Source: an uncultured Clostridia bacterium (lineage in GTDB: Bacteria > Bacillota > Clostridia > Oscillospirales > Ruminococcaceae). Taken from it: a stretch of 64,000 bases of DNA. Positions 59,497-64,000 of the stretch are shown here, piece after piece (positions within the stretch are counted from its first letter, which is position 1; every line of letters starts with the position of its first letter). The DNA lies in assembly GCA_944385905.1 (NCBI GenBank), contig CALWZA010000006.1, positions 1 through 64,000 on the forward strand, given 5' to 3'. The position numbers were made by a program, and so were the translations under genes. Below the pieces are notes generated by a model. The model did not search any database. It was not told the DNA's origin and was given only the letters and a program-made list of their open reading frames with translations.

Positions 59497-59766
59497 ATGG
59501 ATATTGATATTCTGCACATCGCAAAACTGTCAAGGCTTAAGATTGACGACAGCGAAATTGAAAGCTTTGAAAAAGATATGAAAAATATAATCGACATGGT
59601 TGAGAAGATGCCCGAAATTAATGAACATCTTGTACTTGACGCTGATCATCCCATGAAACTGCGTGAAGACAAAGCGGTTTCGGGAAAATTTTCACGTCAG
59701 GAGCTTATGAGCAACGCCCCTCAGGTTAAAGCCGGCTGCGTTGTTGTTCCAAAAACTGTGGATTAA
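59497..59766 (+). CDS. gatC: Asp/Glu-tRNA amidotransferase subunit C
   Basis: Small stabilising subunit of GatCAB, 89 residues, wrapping around GatA. It shows IAKLSRLKIDDSEIE, the FEKDMKNIIDMVEKM helix, and the conserved LREDKAV with the C-terminal VVVPKTV. The ATG at 59497 follows AAAGGATG; another in-frame ATG nine bases earlier overlaps that site. First gene of gatC-gatA-gatB. Confidence 0.95.
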   Translation: MDIDILHIAKLSRLKIDDSEIESFEKDMKNIIDMVEKMPEINEHLVLDADHPMKLREDKAVSGKFSRQELMSNAPQVKAGCVVVPKTVD

Positions 59767-59784
59767 TTAGGAGGTTACAAGCAA

Positions 59785-61242
59785 GTGGAACTTTTTGAAT
59801 ATAAAGCATACGAGCTTTCCAATATGCTTAAAGAGAAAAAAATCAGTTCTGTTGAACTTACGGAATCTGTGTTTAACAGAATAGACAGTGTTGAGGACAA
59901 AATCGAGGCGTATGTTACACTCGACCGTGAAAACGCTTTAAAAACAGCCGCTGAGGTTGACAGGAAAATTGCAACCGGCGACACATTGTCACTCATTGCC
60001 GGAATTCCTACCGCTGTTAAGGATAATATATCCACAAAAGGATTGAGAACAACCTGTTCGTCTAAAATGCTCGAAAATTATGTGCCTCCGTTTGATGCCA
60101 AGGCAGCCGAGATGCTTCAGGCGTCAGACGCTGTACTTATCGGAAAAACAAATATGGACGAGTTTGCGATGGGCTCCTCAACCGAAACATCTTACTTTAA
60201 AAAGACAAAAAACCCGTTTGATACATCAAGAGTACCAGGAGGTTCGTCGGGCGGTTCTGCTGCTGCTGTTTCATCAGGCGAGGCAGTTTTAGCTCTGGGC
60301 TCGGATACGGGCGGCTCAATACGTCAGCCTGCGGCTCTCTGCGGCGTAGTAGGTCTTAAACCTACATACGGCAGAGTATCGAGATACGGACTTATCGCAT
60401 ACGCATCGTCTCTTGACCAGATAGGTTCATTCGGCAGATGTGTAAAAGACATCGCTATGCTCACTGATGTTATAAGCGGTCACGACAGCATGGACGCTAC
60501 CTCTGTCAATACTGAGCATCCGTCGCTTTACGAAAACCTTACTGATAATATAAAAGGACTTCGTATAGGTGTTCCCGACGAGTACTTCGGAAAAGGTGTA
60601 GACGATGATGTTAAAGAATCCGTAATGAAAGCTGTTAAGGAGCTTGAGAAAAACGGAGCCGTAATCAAGGAAATATCCCTCCCGTCAACTGATTACGCTC
60701 TTTCGGCATACTACATCATCGCGAGCGCAGAAGCATCGTCTAACCTTGCGAGATTTGACGGAGTTAAATACGGTTATCGAACCGAAAGCTACGGCAGTTT
60801 AACCGAAATGTACGAGAAGACACGAAGCGAGGGTTTTGGAGACGAGGTTAAGCGCAGAATAATGCTCGGCACGTTTGTTTTAAGCTCGGGATTTTATGAC
60901 GCTTATTATAAAAAAGCAAAGCTTCTCCAGCAGAGAATTCAAAATGAATTTTCAAACGCTTATAAAGACGTTGATATAATTGCGACGCCGACATCACCGT
61001 TTGCCGCATTTAAGATAGGCGAAAACATTGGCGATCCGCTGAAAATGTATTCGGCTGATATTTGCACAGTGACAGTAAATATCGCAGGACTGCCGGCGGT
61101 AAGCGTGCCGTGCGGATATAATGCGCAGGGTCTACCGTTCGGTCTTCAGCTTATAGGAGACAAGTTCTGCGAACAAAAGGTTTTGAATACGGCTTATGCC
61201 TATGAAAATGCAGTCGGCGGATTTAGGTCGCCATCGCTTTAA
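59785..61242 (+). CDS. gatA: Asp/Glu-tRNA amidotransferase subunit A
   Basis: Amidase-signature glutaminase subunit of 485 residues, which frees ammonia from glutamine for GatB. The Ser-cisSer-Lys triad aligns exactly with the standard numbering: Lys79 (TAVKDN), Ser154 (PGGSSGGS) and Ser178 (DTGGSIR). Translation starts at GTG with TAGGAGGT upstream. Its presence means that Gln-tRNA and/or Asn-tRNA are made by transamidation in this organism. Confidence 0.97.
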   Translation: MELFEYKAYELSNMLKEKKISSVELTESVFNRIDSVEDKIEAYVTLDRENALKTAAEVDRKIATGDTLSLIAGIPTAVKDNISTKGLRTTCSSKMLENYVPPFDAKAAEMLQASDAVLIGKTNMDEFAMGSSTETSYFKKTKNPFDTSRVPGGSSGGSAAAVSSGEAVLALGSDTGGSIRQPAALCGVVGLKPTYGRVSRYGLIAYASSLDQIGSFGRCVKDIAMLTDVISGHDSMDATSVNTEHPSLYENLTDNIKGLRIGVPDEYFGKGVDDDVKESVMKAVKELEKNGAVIKEISLPSTDYALSAYYIIASAEASSNLARFDGVKYGYRTESYGSLTEMYEKTRSEGFGDEVKRRIMLGTFVLSSGFYDAYYKKAKLLQQRIQNEFSNAYKDVDIIATPTSPFAAFKIGENIGDPLKMYSADICTVTVNIAGLPAVSVPCGYNAQGLPFGLQLIGDKFCEQKVLNTAYAYENAVGGFRSPSL

Positions 61243-61271
61243 AAGGTATTTGGGAAAGGAATGGACAAATA

Positions 61272-62702
61272 ATGGTAGATAATTACGAGGTTGTTGTCGG
61301 TCTTGAGGTTCATGCCGAGCTCAATACGGAATCTAAGATTTATTGCAGCTGTAAAAACGCGTTCGGACTTGAGGTTAATACTCAGGTCTGTCCAATATGT
61401 ATGGGAATGCCGGGAACTTTGCCGACGCTTAACGAAAAGGTTGTGGACTACGCAATAAAAATGGGACACGCCTTAAACTGTAAAATAAACAGAATATGCA
61501 AGCAGGACAGAAAAAATTATTTCTACCCTGACTTGCCTAAGGCTTATCAGATTTCACAGGCAGATGTCCCGCTTTGTGAGAACGGATATGTCAATATTTA
61601 CGTCAACGGCAAGGAGAAGAAAATAGGCGTGACAAGAATTCATATAGAAGAGGACGCAGGAAAACTTCTGCACTCCGACAAATTTGACGGTTCGCTTGTT
61701 GATTTCAACCGCTGCGGAGTACCTCTTATCGAAATAGTTTCCGAGCCGGATATGAGAAGTTCGGAAGAAGCGAAAGCCTATCTTGAAACAATCAAATCAA
61801 TTCTGCTGTATATAGGCATTTCAGACTGTAAAATGCAGGAGGGCTCAATACGCTGCGACGTTAACGTTTCGGTGCATAAACCCGGAGAACCTTTCGGAAC
61901 CCGCTGTGAAATGAAAAACATAAACAGCTTTTCTGGGGCGGTCAGAGGAATCGAATACGAAACGAAAAGGCAAATTGAGATACTTGAAAACGGCGGAAAG
62001 GTTACTCAGGAAACACGAAGATGGGATGACGCCAACGGAGTGAGCATATCAATGCGTACAAAGGAAGACGCGCAGGATTACAGGTATTTCCCTGAACCTG
62101 ACTTGCTTACAATAGTCGTTGATGAGGAAAGAGTAAAAGCTCTTAAAGAATCTCTTCCTGAGCTTCCGAATGTTAAAACGATGCGTTATGTAAACGATTT
62201 CGGACTTAATTATAACGACGCGGCTATGATAGTTGATGTTCCGGAAAAAGCAAGACTGTTTGACGAGACAATTGCAGCCGGCTGCAAAGCTCCGAAGCTT
62301 TTGAGCAACTGGATTCTCGGCGATATTTCAAAATATATGAACGAGACAGGAAAAAGTATTTATTCATCGTTGCTTACTCCTCAAAAGCTCTCGACTCTCC
62401 TGACGTATATCAACGACGGAAAGATATCGACAGCCGCAGGAAAAACTGTTTTCGATATCATTGTTTCCGAGGACAGGGGTATTGACGAAATAATTGCTGA
62501 AAAGTCTCTTGCTCAGGTGTCCGATACGGCTGCTCTTGAAAAAATTGCCGATGAAGTTTTGGCTTTAAACGAAAAGTCTGTAGCGGATTATAAAAACGGA
62601 AAAACAAATGCGCTTGGCTATCTTGTCGGTCAGTGTATGAAAGCTTCTAAAGGAAAAGCCAATCCGAGTTTGATGAAAGAAATAGTTTTGAAAAAGCTAT
62701 AA
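61272..62702 (+). CDS. gatB: Asp/Glu-tRNA amidotransferase subunit B
   Basis: Kinase/transamidase subunit of 476 residues that activates the misacylated Glu or Asp on tRNA and adds ammonia. The catalytic cradle includes GLEVHAELNTESK, the zinc site with CSCKNAFG and CPICMGMPG, the ammonia-channel region YFYPDLPKAYQISQ and IEEDAGKLLH. The C-terminal YqeY-like tail (from about 410) binds tRNA. GAAAGGA precedes the ATG. A terminator follows. Confidence 0.97.
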   Translation: MVDNYEVVVGLEVHAELNTESKIYCSCKNAFGLEVNTQVCPICMGMPGTLPTLNEKVVDYAIKMGHALNCKINRICKQDRKNYFYPDLPKAYQISQADVPLCENGYVNIYVNGKEKKIGVTRIHIEEDAGKLLHSDKFDGSLVDFNRCGVPLIEIVSEPDMRSSEEAKAYLETIKSILLYIGISDCKMQEGSIRCDVNVSVHKPGEPFGTRCEMKNINSFSGAVRGIEYETKRQIEILENGGKVTQETRRWDDANGVSISMRTKEDAQDYRYFPEPDLLTIVVDEERVKALKESLPELPNVKTMRYVNDFGLNYNDAAMIVDVPEKARLFDETIAAGCKAPKLLSNWILGDISKYMNETGKSIYSSLLTPQKLSTLLTYINDGKISTAAGKTVFDIIVSEDRGIDEIIAEKSLAQVSDTAALEKIADEVLALNEKSVADYKNGKTNALGYLVGQCMKASKGKANPSLMKEIVLKKL

Positions 62703-62709
62703 AACAATT

Positions 62710-62742
62710 AACGGCAGGCCGTTTATTCGGCTTGCCGTTTTT
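62710..62742. terminator. Terminator after gatB, shared with the ylbJ-like gene
   Basis: 12-bp stem with one G-U pair (AACGGCAGGCCG / CGGCTTGCCGTT), six-base loop and a TTTTT tail. It overlaps the 3' end of the convergent ylbJ-like gene. Confidence 0.85.
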
Positions 62743-63775
62743 GTGTAAAAAGTATTATAATCATAAAAAATATGCATACTACGGGAATTATGTTAACTTT
62801 GTCATAACTTAAACTGCTGTATGTACTGATATTAGCCGCTGTAATTGACGGCTGTATATCAAACAAAAACGAAAACAGTTTAAAAATCAAGACCGAAAAA
62901 ATGATATGCAGCGGTCTGGTAAGGAAAAAACTTTTTAAAGAAAATGAATTTGCTGTTACTGCAATAACTTGCAGAATCACGCATACTCCTCCGAACGCAA
63001 GCTCAGCGCATATCAGAGGCAGAATTCCAAAACGCGCGTTTTCGACAGCAGTAACCGTTGATATTTCGAGAATCGGAGCTATAAGCGGATTGCTCCCCGC
63101 TAATGGAATCACCTCATAAATTATAGCCTTAATCACTGAAAAAAACACTATCATTGAACATATTGTTACCATTGCCGAGGATGAATTTCTAACAGACTTA
63201 ATAATCATTTCAGAACTTATTTTTACAGAGGATTTTGATTTTCCGCAAACGCCAGGGTTTTTTCTTTTTGCTGAAAGTAAAATTAAAAGCACAAAATTAG
63301 ATGTTAAAATTGAGGCCCATAATATCAGGGCAATTTTAGTATCATGTACTATTCCCGAAACAACGCCTATTATAAATGCCGGACCGCTTGAATAGCTGCA
63401 GCACATAATTTTTTGAGCTTCCTGCTTTGAAATATTTTTGCTGTTGACCATATTTGAGAGCAGTCTCGCTCCGATAGGATATCCTCCGAAATTTCCTAGG
63501 ACAAACGCTGCAAAGGCGTCTGAGCTTATATTTAAAATCCTGCTTAACAAAAAATAAATCGGCTTGAAAACTAAGCTGCCTGCTCCTGTGTTTATAAAAA
63601 GGTCCGTAAACACCATTACTCCGAAAAGCGACGGAATAATGGTGTTTGTGCATATCAGAATCGATTTCCTGACTGATTCCGAAACAGTGCCCGACATTGC
63701 GATGAGCAATATCACGGCAAATACAATTGCTGCTGCTAAAGGTATAGATAAAAAACTTTTTATTTTATTTTTCAT
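62723..63775 (-). CDS. YlbJ-like sporulation membrane protein (nucleoside-recognition fold)
   Basis: Integral membrane protein of 350 residues with about eight hydrophobic segments. The signature GNFGGYPIGARLL and the SYSSGPAFIIGVVSG segment are those of the nucleoside-recognition (Gate) family that includes YlbJ, a sigma-E-controlled protein needed for normal spores in Bacillus. YlbJ is usually about 400 residues, so this is slightly short and the assignment is by motif. AAGGAA precedes the ATG. The gene stands alone and converges on gatB, overlapping its terminator. Confidence 0.7.
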   Translation of the reverse strand: MKNKIKSFLSIPLAAAIVFAVILLIAMSGTVSESVRKSILICTNTIIPSLFGVMVFTDLFINTGAGSLVFKPIYFLLSRILNISSDAFAAFVLGNFGGYPIGARLLSNMVNSKNISKQEAQKIMCCSYSSGPAFIIGVVSGIVHDTKIALILWASILTSNFVLLILLSAKRKNPGVCGKSKSSVKISSEMIIKSVRNSSSAMVTICSMIVFFSVIKAIIYEVIPLAGSNPLIAPILEISTVTAVENARFGILPLICAELAFGGVCVILQVIAVTANSFSLKSFFLTRPLHIIFSVLIFKLFSFLFDIQPSITAANISTYSSLSYDKVNIIPVVCIFFMIIILFTQKRQAE

Positions 63776-63895
63776 GCCGTATATTCCTTACTTAAAATTA
63801 ATTACCTGTCTTTGCTTATATAACATGTCTATGCAGACAAAAGCGATAATATATTTATAAAGACAGAATATAACCGAACGTGAGGTCAGATATTT

Positions 63896-64000
63896 ATGAA
63901 TTTCAGTGACAATAGGGAAAAGATTTATGAACGGCTGAAAAAAAAGACTAAAAATTCGCTTTGTTATAATACATATGTTCAAATAACAGATAACGAGACG
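63896..64000 (+). CDS. Truncated ORF at the right edge
   Basis: An ATG about nine bases after GAGGT opens a frame that stays open for 35 codons to the end of the window. The N-terminus is hydrophilic and strongly basic (KIYERLKKKTKNSL) with no signal peptide. Too little is present to name a family. It is divergent from the ylbJ-like gene. Confidence 0.4.
   Translation, partial: MNFSDNREKIYERLKKKTKNSLCYNTYVQITDNET

Overview
The window comes from a spore-forming member of the Clostridia (Bacillota), most likely a polysaccharide-using gut or rumen type. The reasons are the sporulation genes (spoIVA, a SipL-like gene, yunB, a ylbJ-like gene), a clostridial gene order (mutS-mutL-miaA-hfq; sepF-ylmH-divIVA-ileS-lspA), a split transketolase, GatCAB, an AT-rich composition with AGGAGG-type ribosome binding sites, and sigma-A promoters with 17-base spacers. 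The species cannot be named from the sequence. I saw no rRNA, tRNA, CRISPR array, prophage or transposase.

Layout. 1-8.6 kb is a carbohydrate island: a GH29 fucosidase (-), a DUF6514-like protein and nrdR (+), then a sialate O-acetylesterase-like gene and an AraC regulator (-) divergent from a GH43 enzyme and a GH127 beta-L-arabinofuranosidase (+). 8.6-13.4 kb holds an HD-domain protein and three minus-strand genes for exported proteins: a solute-binding-like lipoprotein, a beta-propeller-like lipoprotein, and a small secreted-protein gene interrupted by an in-frame stop. 13.6-18.7 kb is housekeeping (DUF951 gene, prfA, a TsaC/Sua5 gene, coaE, a lytic transglycosylase, an M18 aminopeptidase).

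18.8-29.8 kb is a branched-chain amino acid cluster, ilvB-ilvN-ilvC-ilvD-cimA-leuC-leuD-leuB-ilvE. It is preceded by a strong promoter, a 48-codon Ile/Val-rich small ORF and an intrinsic terminator, an arrangement like a leader-peptide attenuator. Carrying cimA but neither ilvA nor leuA, it suggests that isoleucine is made from pyruvate via citramalate, with LeuCD and LeuB shared with leucine synthesis. 29.8-32.8 kb (-) holds the spore-coat basement pair sipL-like and spoIVA. 33.0-37.3 kb encodes a divergent second type IIA topoisomerase, followed by two membrane proteins.

38.6-46.4 kb is miaB, a RicA/YlbF-family gene, mutS, mutL, miaA and hfq (tRNA modification, mismatch repair, RNA chaperone). 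46.4-54.8 kb is the cell-division and envelope cluster: an HlyD-like membrane protein, sepF, ylmH, divIVA, ileS, lspA, an RluA-family pseudouridine synthase and a HAD phosphatase. The split transketolase, yunB, ligA, gatCAB, a ylbJ-like gene (-) and a truncated ORF at the right edge follow. Nearly everything is conventional. The points most worth a second look are the ilvB leader, the two reading frames that continue past in-frame TAA stops near 9.3 and 13.2 kb (the first bounded by a 12-bp inverted repeat), the propeller/solute-binding lipoproteins, and the divergent topoisomerase.
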